Assembly: GCA_026413225.1 (NCBI GenBank)
Contig: CM048552.1
Coordinates: 130,647,053 to 130,711,052 of the forward strand
Source of the DNA: Otis tarda
Lineage: Eukaryota > Chordata > Aves > Otidiformes > Otididae
DNA length: 64,000 nt
Direction of reading: 5' to 3'
Of the stretch, positions 34,269 through 45,593 are shown in pieces. The position numbers and the translations under genes were made by a program. Numbering within the stretch: the first letter of the stretch is position 1; each line of letters opens with the position of its first letter. The notes beneath the pieces are model-generated. The model searched no databases, was not told the origin of the DNA, and saw only the letters and a program-made list of their open reading frames with translations.

Positions 34269-37200
34269 GCATTGTGAATGGAAATGAATTTATGACCTGA
34301 AAAAGAAAGCAAATTGTAGCGTAGGGAGCTATTTCATAATGAAGAGAGTGCAGAGCAGACAAAGCAACTCCCAATATGTGAGTTTTGCACAGCTGTAACT
34401 TCTGTAATTCAGTGATATTTCTTTCATTTCTTACAGTTCTTGGTCAAATGGCTACTGAACATAAAGAGTGAGATACTCTTAACTCATACTTTTAAAACAC
34501 TTGTTAGCAAAACTACTCTTTCTCTTTCATATGAATAGAGGTTAATGTTGTTGCCTGAAAGAATATCAGTCTTTCATGCTCCAAGAAAAGTTTCCCCACT
34601 GCTAAGCACTCACTTGTATGATTAAGGGCAAAGTAGGTGCTGACTTTCTGATGTTAAGGGTAACACAGGAGCCATATAATTTACACCAATAAGTAAAGGG
34701 TAAGAGGGAAAAAAAGGTAGAGTGGGAAGGGCATCCTCAAAAGATTTACTTGGAAAAAATGCTTACTGGGAAAATCTTATCATCGTTACTATTCTACAAA
34801 GAAGCTAACAGAAAGAAAATTGTACAAATGTGGCTGTTGAAAAATTAACATTGGAAGATAGAGGATAATAGTATGGGAAGAATTGTCCTAGGCACAAATT
34901 ATGTGCTGCTGGAGAGCACAGTTGGAACCTCCGTCCTTCCTGGTTAGCTGTGATCTACCTAAACAGGGAAATGATGCCAAGGCAAGGTGTATTCCTCCTG
35001 AGAGGTGAGAGTTGTTTGCCTGTTTTCAGATCTCTCTTTTCCCTGAAGACGTGATAGAAAAAAAAAAAACCAAAAAAAACCAAACAGAGATGAGAGGCGG
35101 AATTCTCATGCTCAGAAGTTGTGTTTTTATTTCATTGAAAAGGTACGAGTCCAAGGAAGTCCAAGGCTGTTTGGTCCTGCAATAACAAGGCATAGAAAGA
35201 AGAACCTGTAGCAATACTGGAAAGGTTCATAAATTATTTTGAAGATGCCCTGTTGAAATCTTCCTTCGTTTCAGAGAGAACTGGTTCCTTAGCCCAGTGT
35301 AATGATGAGCCTGGCCTAGAGCAGTAAGAGAGGAGAAGAGGCAATCAAATGAATTATAAAACAGAATTCAAAGTGCACTGGTAGGGAGAGGACTTTTTTG
35401 TCAGCGCTTGTCTCTTTCCTGCTGCTGGCAATCCATGATGATACAGTAAAGCTACCATGTACCAAGCAAAAACTGAAGCAAAAGAATATTAATATGATGA
35501 TAAATTCTTCCTCCTCCCCATTTCCTGTCAATGAGGGAGCTCTTCGTTTACACCTCTAAGAATTGCTGGCAGTTACTGTACTCCCTGCCTCCTGACCTAC
35601 AGTTGTTCCCTAGCCATGCTATGCATATTTTAGCTCATTTAATCTTTCCTTTGAATTCATTCCCTCCAGCTCTTTGTCATTTATCTTGCTTTTGTCTGAA
35701 CTCCTTCTAATTCATTCTGGCCTGAAGGTAGCCAGATCAGTGTATTTGGGATGTGCTTTCAGGAATATGCTATCAGGAAGGACCACCCAACCCTTTCCAT
35801 CTCCCAGGTCACCTTGGTAAGCTCAAGGGACCACTGGTAGCCCTCTTGCCTCCCTGCTCTCTAACTCTATTTTACAGACTGCCCACTGTGGAGCATCTAA
35901 TAAAAGAGCTGCAAATTGCCCTGGCTGTTGGTTTTGGTTTATTTTTTGTTGTTACTGAATGCCACAATCCCAGTTCTGATCCCTTTTCCTGTACATATTC
36001 CTTAAATCTTTTTCAGCACTGCTACCTTTCTGTTGTCTTTCTCCCACAGAATATCTATGCTGCAGTATATGATTCATCAGATACGTTCTTCTGCATTTTT
36101 CCAATATGTGTCTCCTTCAGTTTTTCTAAGCAGTATCACCAGAGTCCTTAGTGCATTGCCTTAGGTATTTGTTTCTCCTCAATGGGCTCCTCCCATGAAC
36201 TAAGAAATCGATTATTGTCTGGACTTTATGAGGTCAAGTCACATAGTGATCCCCACATTATAAACAGCAGATTTTGGCTGTTTGCTGCCCTTTTTCAATT
36301 TCCCAAGTCTCTCTCCAGAGCCTTAGTCAAGAAGACAGGCTATGTGGTTTCTCAACAGGTTTCCCTGCTATGCTCCTCATTTGGAACTGAAGTTAATTAA
36401 TAATTCTTTCCAGCACTTGCTGACCTTCACTTATGCTTGAACAGTGGGTTCTGTAGCCTTGAAAGCAAGACTGTAAATAATGGAGATCTTTCAAGTCAGT
36501 TTTTAGAAGAAGAGATTGCTGTCCTATCCCCAAGCAAAAATGTTATTATTCTTTGTAAAACTAACAGCCCCCTGCCTCATTTTCCCAAATGTGAAGACAG
36601 TGTCGAAGGGAAGGGTCGTGGAAATACCAGATCAGTTGTCTCAGTGTGATATTACAGGTTGATAAAACATGGTACCCTGAGTGTGTCCAACCAATTAATG
36701 TAAGAATATTTCAAAATGTTTCATGTTTAAAATCCAAGTTTTGTATTTATATCCTGTTCCATCAACCATGTAGTTTATAGTTCACCAAAAAAAGCTACCA
36801 AGATGCTATGTATTACTTATTCATTAGTATTTCATGATTCTTACAGCATATTCATCTGGATGTTTGTTTACTTGATTCTCTACTGTGCGTGCTGCTGATT
36901 TCCTGTACAGCAACACTTGGATAAACCTGTATTTTGTTCTGAAGATTCTTGCTACTTTGGAAGGTGTCCCTCCTTGCTACTTTTGTAGTTCTCTGTTTCA
37001 CCACAGTTTTTAAAAAACAGCTGATATATGGTTCTCCAAATGCTAATTTTGTAGTTCCCCACTGTGTACAATCTCAATCTACTGAATCTGAAACATACAA
37101 TGAGACAGCAGACGAAGAGGAAAAGCCATCACTATCAGTGATGTCCATGGGCAGCCAGAAGAGTGGTAAAGCTCAGACTAGAAAATCATTTGCTATAGAG

Positions 37201-37340
37201 ATCTGAAAAGTTTAAAAAAAAAAACATGTAGGTGAGAGGTACGGAGAGAGTTTTCAGAGAAGAGATGGAGACCCACCTGGATAGATATATAGCAAAGCAA
37301 TCATTTGCAGATGTCAGTAGATCAATGTTTAGAAAGAAGG

Positions 37341-37400
37341 AGTGTGTGTGTATGTGTGTGTGTGTACGCAAGTGTACACACACACATACATACATATATA
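37341..37400. repeat. (TG)n/(CA)n microsatellite forming a hairpin
   Basis: A TG-alternating run on the left and a CA-alternating run on the right face each other. The arms 37355-37367 and 37374-37386 are perfectly complementary (13 bp), with a 6-base loop GCAAGT. It then continues into CATACATACATATATATG. Such inverted dinucleotide repeats can extrude cruciforms or adopt Z-DNA. Confidence 0.85.
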
Positions 37401-37873
37401 TGTATTTGTGAGCGTATGGCTACATCTTCAGATTTGTAAGTAGTAAAGGAGAATCCAGAAGCAACATGAGTGTCAAATATCTTTGAGTGACAAAGAGGTG
37501 GGCTATTTGAAGGCCAAATTAACCCTCTGAAAAGAATGCAATATGTATCAACACTGAATGTGATCACATTACTTGAAGGAGAAAGGTGGTAATTTAGAAT
37601 CACATAGATCCAGGCGTGTGGGGATACGCAGTGCACACACAGAGAAATAAAGAAACAGGGAAATTAAGGTATTTGAAGGAAACCTGGAATGGAACTGAAA
37701 TCAGAAGATGTCAGCAGAAGATCAAGACTGGGAACTCAGCATGAATTCAGCCATGGTACCATAACACAGATTCCACTAAGATCTAGGATTCAAAAAGTAA
37801 GAGTTCATTTGGGAGTATTTTTAAAACTGCTAGCATTGCTACCATAAAAAGGTTTCCTTTTGATTGCCAGGAG

Positions 37874-38035
37874 TTGTCATCCTGGATCAGAGCAGTGATT
37901 CATCTTGTCTAGTATCTTTTCTGTGACAGAGTCTAGGACAAGATATGTTGAAGGAGTAGCTGAAATTCCATAATAGAAATCATCACATATCCTGCTCACC
38001 ATAATGCTTTGTCCTGTTCCTACCAGTTAGGCAGC
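37874..38035 (+). repeat. Old amniote interspersed repeat (reptile/bird type)
   Basis: The stretch GTTGTCATCCTGGATCAGAG..AGTGATTCATCTTGTCTAGTATC..TCTGTGACAGAGTC follows the order of a repeat that is abundant in turtle and crocodile genomes and survives in birds, with the words CTGGGTCAGACCA..GGTCCATCTAGCCCAGTATCCTGTC. The later part (AATCATCACATATCCTGC..GTCCTGTTCCTACCAGTTAGGCA) also fits that repeat's downstream portion. I place it by remembered pattern only and cannot give a family name. Confidence 0.5.
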
Positions 38036-38553
38036 ATAATATATGGTATTTTACACAGTATTAAAAAAAAAAAGAAAAATAAATAAAGGGGGTAATCTTC
38101 TACATATGCAAGTAATCAAGAAAAGTAGTCTCATGGTTTGGACAGCAGCTTGTTGTGAGGGGCCCATGTGTCTGCTTTTGAGAAGGATTGAGAAGTCATC
38201 CTCACACCCTGACTGAAAAATAAGACTAAAAGCCCTTTCAAACCTACCATGTATTTTGACAGAAAACTATTAATGAAGGATGGCCTCATATTAAAAGATG
38301 CTATAGAAGTATTTCAGACAGATAATGTGTATAAATACTCTTTTGGGCAAATTTGTTTGCAATGTTGGATGCTGCTAAAACATGAAGGGGTTTCTGCTGA
38401 TGTAAGGATCTAATGCTCTAGCTCTCTGATCCTCCATCTACTTTAGCAAATTCTGCTGCTCAACAGGACTGGATCTGTAGAGGGATCTATTTGGTGCTGA
38501 AGATCTGATGTACACATTGTACCTGATTCCAGATTAACTTAACCTAAGACTAG
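38036..38553. other. Non-coding interval
   Basis: Contains an A-rich run near 38060-38090. No gene was recognised. The last hundred bases may belong to the unclassified repeat that follows, whose left end is unclear. Confidence 0.45.
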
Positions 38554-38765
38554 CTCTGCTCTGATCCCGGGTACTGCAGGCACATTGGGAGTTGGGGAGC
38601 AGTGGTTGCATTCCTGAAGCTCATCTTCCAATTTGGTTTCACCTGAAGGGAATCCGATCCATGTACCCTGAGACTGATCCCCAGTGCAAACCAAGGCATG
38701 GTAATTGGGAAAAACTGGGAGATCTGTCTTCAGAAATGCATTCCTGATCTGAACTAAAACCCTAA
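38554..38765 (-). repeat. Unclassified dispersed repeat, copy A
   Basis: This sequence recurs in the same orientation at 45.6-45.8 kb. The best block (38692-38758, from CAAGGCATG to GAACTAAA) matches 45737-45803 at 53 of 67 positions with no gaps; weaker similarity extends about 140 bp further left (CATCTTCCAATTTG, GTTGCATTCCTG, CTAGCTCTG). On minus the block translates VQIRNAFLKTDLPVFPNYHAL, and a further matching word, KLED, lies about 25 residues on. Copy B gives a similar peptide in the same frame, which suggests a decayed protein-coding mobile element. I do not recognise the family. Confidence 0.6.
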
Positions 38766-41227
38766 TGGGCATGCATGTGGAGAGGTCATGTATAAAACAA
38801 GTGTACTCATAAATACAAATAAATTGTGTGCAAAGACAGATTTATTTAGGGTTTTGGTTTTTTTTTTAAATCAAAGAGCATTATTTGTATGCCTATGTAA
38901 GGACAAAACCATGCTATATATTCATAGAACAGATACAGAAAGTTATTTTAGATAGTCAAAATAATTTCTGCATTTTCTTTTTCTGTTTCTTTTTTTAAAA
39001 AAAATGTAGTTTATTCAATAGCTGTTTAGAACAAAATATGTAAGGCAGAGGCAGAATGTAACTGTAGCAATTAAATGCTAACTTAATAATTTACTAAATA
39101 GAATTAGGTAATTTTAAAATGGTGTTACTGAGGAACAGTATCAGAAATCAGTTGTTATCATATGAAAATTGGTGAAAGATTAGAGATAAAAAATGAACTA
39201 TAATACAAACACTGCCTGTGTAGCCCGTCTTTCGTAGCCACGCCTCTCCCAAGGATGGGATTAAGACACCTGAGCTTCAGTGTCCATATGTGAGCAAGCA
39301 TGTGAGAGTCTAAACTCTCCTTCCTGATGAAGGAGATCCAGTCAACCTAGCCTAAGGGCCAGGGCATCTGCAAGGCCGTTAAGGACAGTCATCAATTGCC
39401 CACAGGTAGCTCTGAGGGAGATGCCCGAAGGTGCCCCAGATGTCTGCCTGGGGCTGGCCAGTGTCAGAGGAGGCATTCTGCACTGCCTGGAGCATGAGCT
39501 ATGGGCCAAGCTGGAGGCTCCACTACACCCAAACAACGTGGGGTGCCTGTGTTTAGGCATCTGAATCCCAGGCAGGTGTCCAAGTGAGCTCTTCCTGAGG
39601 AGTTCCTTAGTATCCACTAACTAAAAATAAAGTTTAGACATTTACATGTGAATGCCTAAGTGTAAATGTTTTACCAAACAGAATCCCTCCCTTGATGTCA
39701 AATGTTTAACTTGATATGAATTATCAAGACAAGGTAGAAAAAATATGACCACATCCAAAGTAATTCTGTTTCATTTTGTACATTTTTTCCTTGTTCAGAT
39801 ACCTGCAATTAATTGTCTCCAATTAATTAGTTTCATCATTGTTCCTTTACAGACTTTGAGCAAGCAAAGATAACTAAACAATGTTTGATATCATCTCTTG
39901 TTCGGCACCTGGTATTATGTGCAATACTGTGTCCCCAACGAGCAGATCGTGCGATACATCTGTTGTGTTGCGATTTGGCAGAGGTCAGTTTTCTGAGGAG
40001 CGGGGCACAGAGCTAAGCAGAATGGGGAGATATGGGAATAGCTCCACCACTGTTAGAAAACTCACTATTTCAGTAGTCCCTTATCATGCGCTGCTGGAGC
40101 CATATCCTACGAGTCTATAGCCACACCCTATATAACTATAGAGATCAATTTTCTTATAATAGTGATAATGAGGCTGATTAATGTAATGCCAGTTGGAGAC
40201 CAGTCTATTTCTGTAATGCCAAGATAAAGCCTTTTTTAAATAAAATGAGCTCCTGCTTCTGACTGAATACTGCTAATCCTCAAGAAATATGTAGGGTTTT
40301 ATGAACTTGAGGATCATCTATCCTTTCTCCCTGTCTTCCTATTGCTTATTCCCCATCTGCCCCTCAATTTTACTCTGCCTGTATGCCCTCTCCTTTCCTT
40401 CCCTATCTAGCCTGAAGGATGCAGTCCTCGTCCATCTCTGACCTGACCTGCCACCTTTATTTGTGCTGTAATGCCAGTATCTTTGTCCTCTTTGGCCAGT
40501 CAACTCTTGCATACTGAAACAACTCAAGATTTTAAAACAGCTGTTGCCAGGTGTTTACTGGAGATATGCTGGGGCCTGTGATTTTGAAAGGACACTGCAG
40601 TAAAAAGGATTAATGAAAACCTGTTACATATGGAAAAGACTTTTCCTATCTAACAACAGAGGCAAAAATCACTCAAAAGCAGAAGGTCAGTGCAAGGGGA
40701 ATAAATCATCTAACTGCAGCTTGTGAAACTAAGATAAAGATTTGTGGTGGCTTTCTATACAGGGATAAATTTCATCGGAATAGAGGAAAATTGGGCAGGT
40801 CTTCTCAGGTGCTGTCAGGGCTGATAGGAATGAGGCAGCTCCAGCCCTTGCACTGGGTTCCTGTGTGGTCACTGTAGCCATGCCCACACCTGCCCATCAC
40901 CCTAGCTGATCCTGCTCTTGCCCCCCTGTCTTGTCTCTGGAGCCATCCCATCTTCATGGCCTTGCCTGGCTGTCCCAGGGCTGCAGGAGGCCATGGTTGC
41001 CCTTCCCGGCCCAGCTCTGCTTGCCACCTCTGGCTGCAGTGGGATGGTGTGGTAGGGGGAGGTCCCTGCCCCATCTTGCCCCACTGCCCTGACGCTCCCT
41101 GCCTTCACCTTCCAGCCTGCTCTTGCTGCTGTCTGACAGAGATGGCTGGTGCTGTAAGCATGTTGTAGTCTCCCCGTAGTTCCGAGCTAGAGGTACATGT
41201 TTAAAGACATGGACTCCTTGAGATTTT
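38766..41227. other. Non-coding interval with a GC-rich islet
   Basis: AT-rich to about 39220. A GC-richer stretch at 39225-39620 follows, with the words GGTGCCTGTGTTTAGGCATCTGAATCCC, reminiscent of old amniote repeats but unclassified. Then comes a CT-rich tract near 40320-40440. Finally, at about 40850-41150, there is a GC-rich but CpG-poor islet directly beside the CR1 tail. Open frames of up to 114 codons there reflect base composition; no domain is seen. Confidence 0.45.
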
Positions 41228-41433
41228 ACAAAAGAGGGAGGTAGATTCAGACTGGCTGCAAGGAAGACATTTTTTTTACAATGAGGGTAGTGGAACACTG
41301 GAACAGGTAGCCCAGAGAGGTGGTGGATGCCCCATCCCTGGAAACATTCAAGGCCAGGCTGGACGGGGCTCTCAGCAACCTGATCCAGGACTAGATAACC
41401 TCTAAAGGTCCCTTCCTATTTTATGATTCTGCG
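41228..41433 (+). mobile_element. CR1 LINE 3' fragment
   Basis: Forward CR1 tail. It opens with GAGGGAGGTAGATTCAGACTGG (the end of ORF2) and continues through GTGGAACACTGGAACAGG, AGAGAGGTGGTGGATGCCCC, GAAACATTCAAGGCCAGGCTGG, and CTAAAGGTCCCTTCC to TTATGATTCTGCGAT. It has small internal deletions near the GATCCAGGACTAGATAACC word. No intact frame. Confidence 0.94.
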
Positions 41434-43586
41434 ATCACTTGGAGCTTACCACACAAGGGCACTAAATGAGACTGTCCTGTGGAGCTTTTTAACTGCAGGA
41501 CAGAGGAAATTCTTTTGCAGAAGAGGTTACTCAAAGGGAACTAAAGAGCAGCTTGGCTGTGGAATAAGCCCTGAGGCAACTGTGAAACCACTGAAAAAGA
41601 AACAGTGAAGGATCTAGCTATAATGCGAATGCAGGCACAAATGCCCCTATTGGAAAGATATGCTCCAGTTCCAGGCTTTGTGAATGACAGTTTAATTGTT
41701 GGGTCTCTGTGTTTGTGTTTCATCTACTACAAAGAAGAAAATAAATGGGAAGAGAAATATGGGAATAGACATGCTGGTAGTAACTAAGCTGTACTGAAAT
41801 GCCATGTACAAGCCGATGGTTTTATAACAGGCACATCTGCCTACCTTACAAAACCATTATAAAAATTGGCAGGATTTGCAGCATCTACTGGGAATGTTTC
41901 AGTTTCAGAACAGCAAAAGGTGTTGAATGTTGGAGTTTTTGAGTTTAGCTGCACAGGTCTTGATATTCCTAGTTTCTTCTTGTGCTCTGTGAATGAGCAC
42001 TAAATCTTGACCTTAGCAGGCACATTTTCTCTTGCCTTTTTCTGGATCCCCAATGAGATGTCAATGTTTTTCCCCTACTACTGAAAGCTGGCTTTGACCC
42101 TGTTATGGTTTCCTTGTGTAAATCAGACTCTCCTTACACTTCATCCACTTCACAGAACTAATGAGTTTAACAGACATTCCCATCAACCTCTCATTCTTTT
42201 TCTAGAAGTTCTAGTAGTTTTGGCACTACATCTCTCAAAAGATGTCAAGTATTCCATGCAAAGCTTCTTTACACAGATTGTATCACATCCTTTCATAGTA
42301 TAGTGCTAAACTGGTCTAAGCTTTCACTCTTCCTGTCGATAATGTACATCTTGGAGCCTTCTATTACCTTGGGAACATTTTGCACTCTTTCAAAAAACAT
42401 AAGGTATTCCTCATTACAGGAGTCTTCTCTAACATGAACATGACCAATTCCTCTCATGGGATACGGCCATTTGGCTGCCTCACACAGTTACTTATTTCAG
42501 CCTTACCTCCCAACCAGTCCTAATGTTCTTCGACAATTCCATCTGCCTCTCATAAGCAACTTCTTCTGTTCCCTGCTTCTGCACCACTAGACTTGAAACT
42601 ACTCCTGCTTTACCACCAGCAGGCTTTCTTCATCAGAAAACCAAAAGTTCAGCCAGTTGTCCCAGGCTGGAGTGAACTCTGTACCTGCCTCTCAGCAATA
42701 ACATACTAGCTATGTTCCAAGTTCTCCGAGAAGTTTCTCAATGCCATCACTGCTTCTGTGTAAGCAGATTTCCGATGTCTACATGTTTGCATACCTGACT
42801 GGCCCATCAAGCTCTGTTTAGTTTGTTTTACATAGTGCTGTTCTGTTCATGCTTCTGTAATGCTACCCTGTCTTTTACCAATAAAAGGTTTTCCTGTTCC
42901 AGACACTTGCTCTCTGCCTTGGGAAGATTTCTTCTGAAAATTTTCTTTTTTCTACTCTCATTTATATTCTCCAAATAAAGACAAGGCAAACAAAGTAAAT
43001 GTACAATGAATCTCCAAAGCATTTCAAATTGGTCTTGTATTGTCAGGGAACAGCCATTATTTAAGTTAAATGACAGACAGGCAGAAGTCCTGCCTCAGCT
43101 TTGCTGTTCTTAAGAACTCCTGGAGGACCTTCAATGCTCAGGCATACCATTTGCTTTACACCTTCTTACAACTTCCCAGGGTTAGTCCTATGCTGCTGAC
43201 CAGTGAAAGACACCTCTTCCACACAGGGTCTTGCACTACCAGCCCCCAGAACGGCCCCTGCAGTAAAAGGGAACGCACCTTGCTGATTTACATGTATCCT
43301 GAAAGAATGTACTGCTTTCAGTGGGCTTTGTTAGAGCACTCCTGTGTCCTCCTCCTGAGGAGGACAGCTTGCTATGCTAGTAGGAGTGGCATGACACAAA
43401 TAAAAGGAAAGCGAAGTATACATTTGCAGTGTCAAAACTAAGTAACACAGTCACAGAGCTTTATGAAAATGTAGGCATCGGGAACAGAGGAAACCCAAGC
43501 CTGGGTTTTTCCTTGTATCAAATCCAGGAAATCCTGTGGAACTCCTTCTGTTGGCAAGGTAAGAAAGTGGATCTACTATGTGTGTG
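41434..43586. other. Non-coding interval, pyrimidine-biased
   Basis: No exon was recognised. From about 42090 to 42960 the plus strand is consistently rich in C and T with many short CTTC/CTCC words, but it is not a simple repeat. The frames at 43070-43441 (123 codons) and 43429-43698 (89 codons, running into the LTR) have no known domain. Confidence 0.45.
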
Positions 43587-43829
43587 TGCCCTGGTTTTGG
43601 CAGGGATATTGTCAATTTTCCTCTCAGTAGCCAGTGTGTTTTGGATTTTGTATGTGAAGAATGTTGATAAACACCCTGATGATATGAGTTGTGGCTAACG
43701 ACACCAAGGACACTGTCCGGCTTTCCAGATCTTGCTAATGTGCAAGTGCAGGAAGCTGGGAGGGATACAGACAGAATAATTGACCCAGACTGGCCAAAGA
43801 GTATTCCATGCCATAAACATCACGCTCAG

Positions 43830-43836
43830 TATATAA
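43830..43836 (+). promoter_or_regulatory. LTR TATA box
   Basis: TATATAA preceded by CACGCTCAG and followed by GTGGGGGTTGGCCAGGG, the same context as in the first LTR. This marks U3 and the rightward direction of the element. Confidence 0.65.
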
Positions 43837-44041
43837 GTGGGGGTTGGCCAGGGGGCCATGGCTCTCTATCTCTTTCCCTCTTTCTCCTTTGCTTGCTGCT
43901 CTGTTTTGTTTCTGTGATCGCTGTTGGGACGTGCTGTATCGGTCATTGGGACATCCGGTGATGAGAAATCGCGCATTGTTCATTTTGTATATTTTAGTAT
44001 CCTAATATTTTGTTATTATTGTAGTTTTCCTTTGCTATCAT

Positions 44042-44047
44042 AGTAAA
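44042..44047 (+). terminator. LTR poly(A) signal (AGTAAA variant)
   Basis: AGTAAA followed by TTGTCTTCATCTCAACCCATG, identical in position and flank to the first copy. Its conservation between two diverged copies supports it as the family's 3'-end signal. Confidence 0.5.
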
Positions 44048-44154
44048 TTGTCTTCATCTCAACCCATGAGTTTTCCTTTCTTCCCAATTCTCTCCTGCTG
44101 AGGAGGGGTAGAGTGAGTGAGAAACTGTGTGGTAACTCAGGCTAAACCATCACA

Positions 44155-45593
44155 GCGGGTAAGGACTCAAATATGGTCTAAGTAGTATGTCCTCAAAGTC
44201 TTGCTTGGTAGAAACTTTCTGACCCTGATATGCCAGGCTCTCCTTCTGCTTCCATTCAGAATCAAAGACTTTCCCATTCAGCCCATGGATTTCCTAATCC
44301 CTCCCAGCATATCACTCACTACTTTGGAAATTATGATGTTCCTTGCAGAGCCAGGTGCAATTGTTGCCTATGTGGATGATAAACAGTATCAGATAATGGC
44401 TGCTTTGGTGTTTGGTTAGGCATCCAAATTTAGCTCCTATAAAGGCAGGAAACCCTTTCCCACAAGACTTGGTAGTAATATTTTTTTCTGTTATGGATGA
44501 CATATTTCATGTGAGTGTCATTTGCTGCTCAAGCCTTGCACAATTACATAATTATGTAATTTGAGTGTGCTATATACTACTGGCACTTGTTTGAGTCTAC
44601 ATTAACAACTAAACTTCCCTGAGGAGGTACTGAGTTAAGGGGTGACACTCACCTGAACTCTGTCCTTGGGAGCACTCATCAGTACCTGGCTGCATGAAAA
44701 TGAGCTGCAATTCCTGTTGTTTATGTCCACAAACAAAGTAAAGACAATCACAAAATGATATAGATAAGTCTAAGGTCACAGAAGCAGAGCTTATACTTGA
44801 CGTAAAATATGTAGTTCAATGTCTATTATTTGATTTAAAATTTAAAATGCAAAGAAATATTTTAACAACTCTAGATACTTGACATTGAAGTAGTGCTGTG
44901 CTGTATTGTGGGAGGTTTTGTATTACTAAAGCCAACTGTCCTTGCAAGGCACGTCAGTAACTGTGCATAACTTAACTAGAGATGAAAGTCCATAATTACC
45001 CAATGTGTGGACCAGCACACTTAGCTTTCAGGAAACAAATCCAGAGGGAGATGATGTTGCTGAATTGATTAACAGCAGCAAATACAAGTCATAAACAAGA
45101 CGGGGATTTCCATTCTTCTTGTATCACAGTGCTGTGATCCCTAGGCCACTGACCTTATGGTCTAAAATAAAGACAAAAGGTAAATATCTATTTCTAGGGG
45201 TTTTAATGTAAGCCAATGAATATGCTGTTACACAGGCAATGGTCTCCTACCCCAGCCTGATTGGAAATGTCATTGGTGGTTCTGTAGGATAGGTTCTGTT
45301 GGTTTCTATTTGGGAAAGATCAGGTTAAACCTCTCTACATACTTTTAGTATGGTTTAGTATTTAGATAATTTATGATCTCATTCATACATCAGAAACTCA
45401 AAAGCACTTGCTTGGGAAACCCACAGTTCACTGTGGTTGTGCTTTTGTTTCCTTGTGAAGAGAGAAAATGAGGTTTTGGTGCTTACTGTAGGTCTCTGAA
45501 GGCTATGCCTACACATGTAAGAAGTCCAGTGCCATAGGAAGAGATCCAGCTGATGTAGGCAAGTTATCCCCAGTTCATGTAACCTTTACGTCA
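44155..45593. other. Non-coding interval
   Basis: No gene was recognised. A possible MIR-like tRNA-promoter scrap lies near 45085-45160 and is listed separately. The rest is unique AT-rich sequence. Confidence 0.45.
45085..45160 (-). repeat. Possible MIR-like SINE scrap
   Basis: AAGTCATAAACAAGACGGGGATTTCC...GTGCTGTGATCCCTAGGCCACTGACC parallels the reverse complement of a MIR 5' end (AGTAAGTGGCAGAGCCGGGATTCGAACC...CCGTGCTCTTAACCACTAGGCTAC), which derives from a tRNA promoter. The match is interrupted and judged by eye. Confidence 0.35.

Larger units (their letters stand above)
25534..37873. other. Long unique non-coding interval
   Basis: Over 12 kb with no recognisable exon, RNA gene or young repeat. 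It contains low-complexity T- and CT-rich tracts, an AT-rich block at 28260-28400, a MIR-like scrap near 26.6 kb, a CpG-richer patch near 31.0-31.4 kb and a TG/CA microsatellite at 37.34 kb, each listed separately where worthwhile. Open frames such as the 132-codon one at 35753-36151 show no domain and are T/C-rich chance frames. Confidence 0.5.
43587..44154 (+). mobile_element. Solo LTR, second copy, opposite orientation
   Basis: A 568-bp relative of the LTR at 14.0 kb, here in forward orientation. It begins TGCCCTGGTTTTGGCAGGG, contains GTGTTTTGGATT, TTGATAAACACCCTGATGAT, GCAGGAAGCTGGGAG, the TATA region, and a CTTTGCTTGCTGCTC block, and ends GGCTAAACCATCACA. It lacks about 50 bp present downstream of the TATA box in the first copy. 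Flanking 5-mers are GTGTG on the left and GCGGG on the right, so the target duplication is either decayed or absent. No internal retroviral sequence lies beside it. Confidence 0.88.

Noticed and set aside
34247-34400. Processed retrocopy with a T22/A22 tail
   Set aside because: No recognisable mRNA-like sequence and no flanking duplication.
35753-36151. 132-codon frame rich in Phe, Ser and Leu
   Set aside because: Arises from a T/C-rich stretch; no conserved motif and no splice context that helps.
36949-37206. 85-codon frame starting with a hydrophobic segment that looks like a signal peptide
   Set aside because: The hydrophobic start comes from a T-rich stretch, and the rest is polar sequence with no recognised family.
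43429-43698. 89-codon frame with a transmembrane-like segment
   Set aside because: The hydrophobic half is the start of the LTR, not coding sequence.
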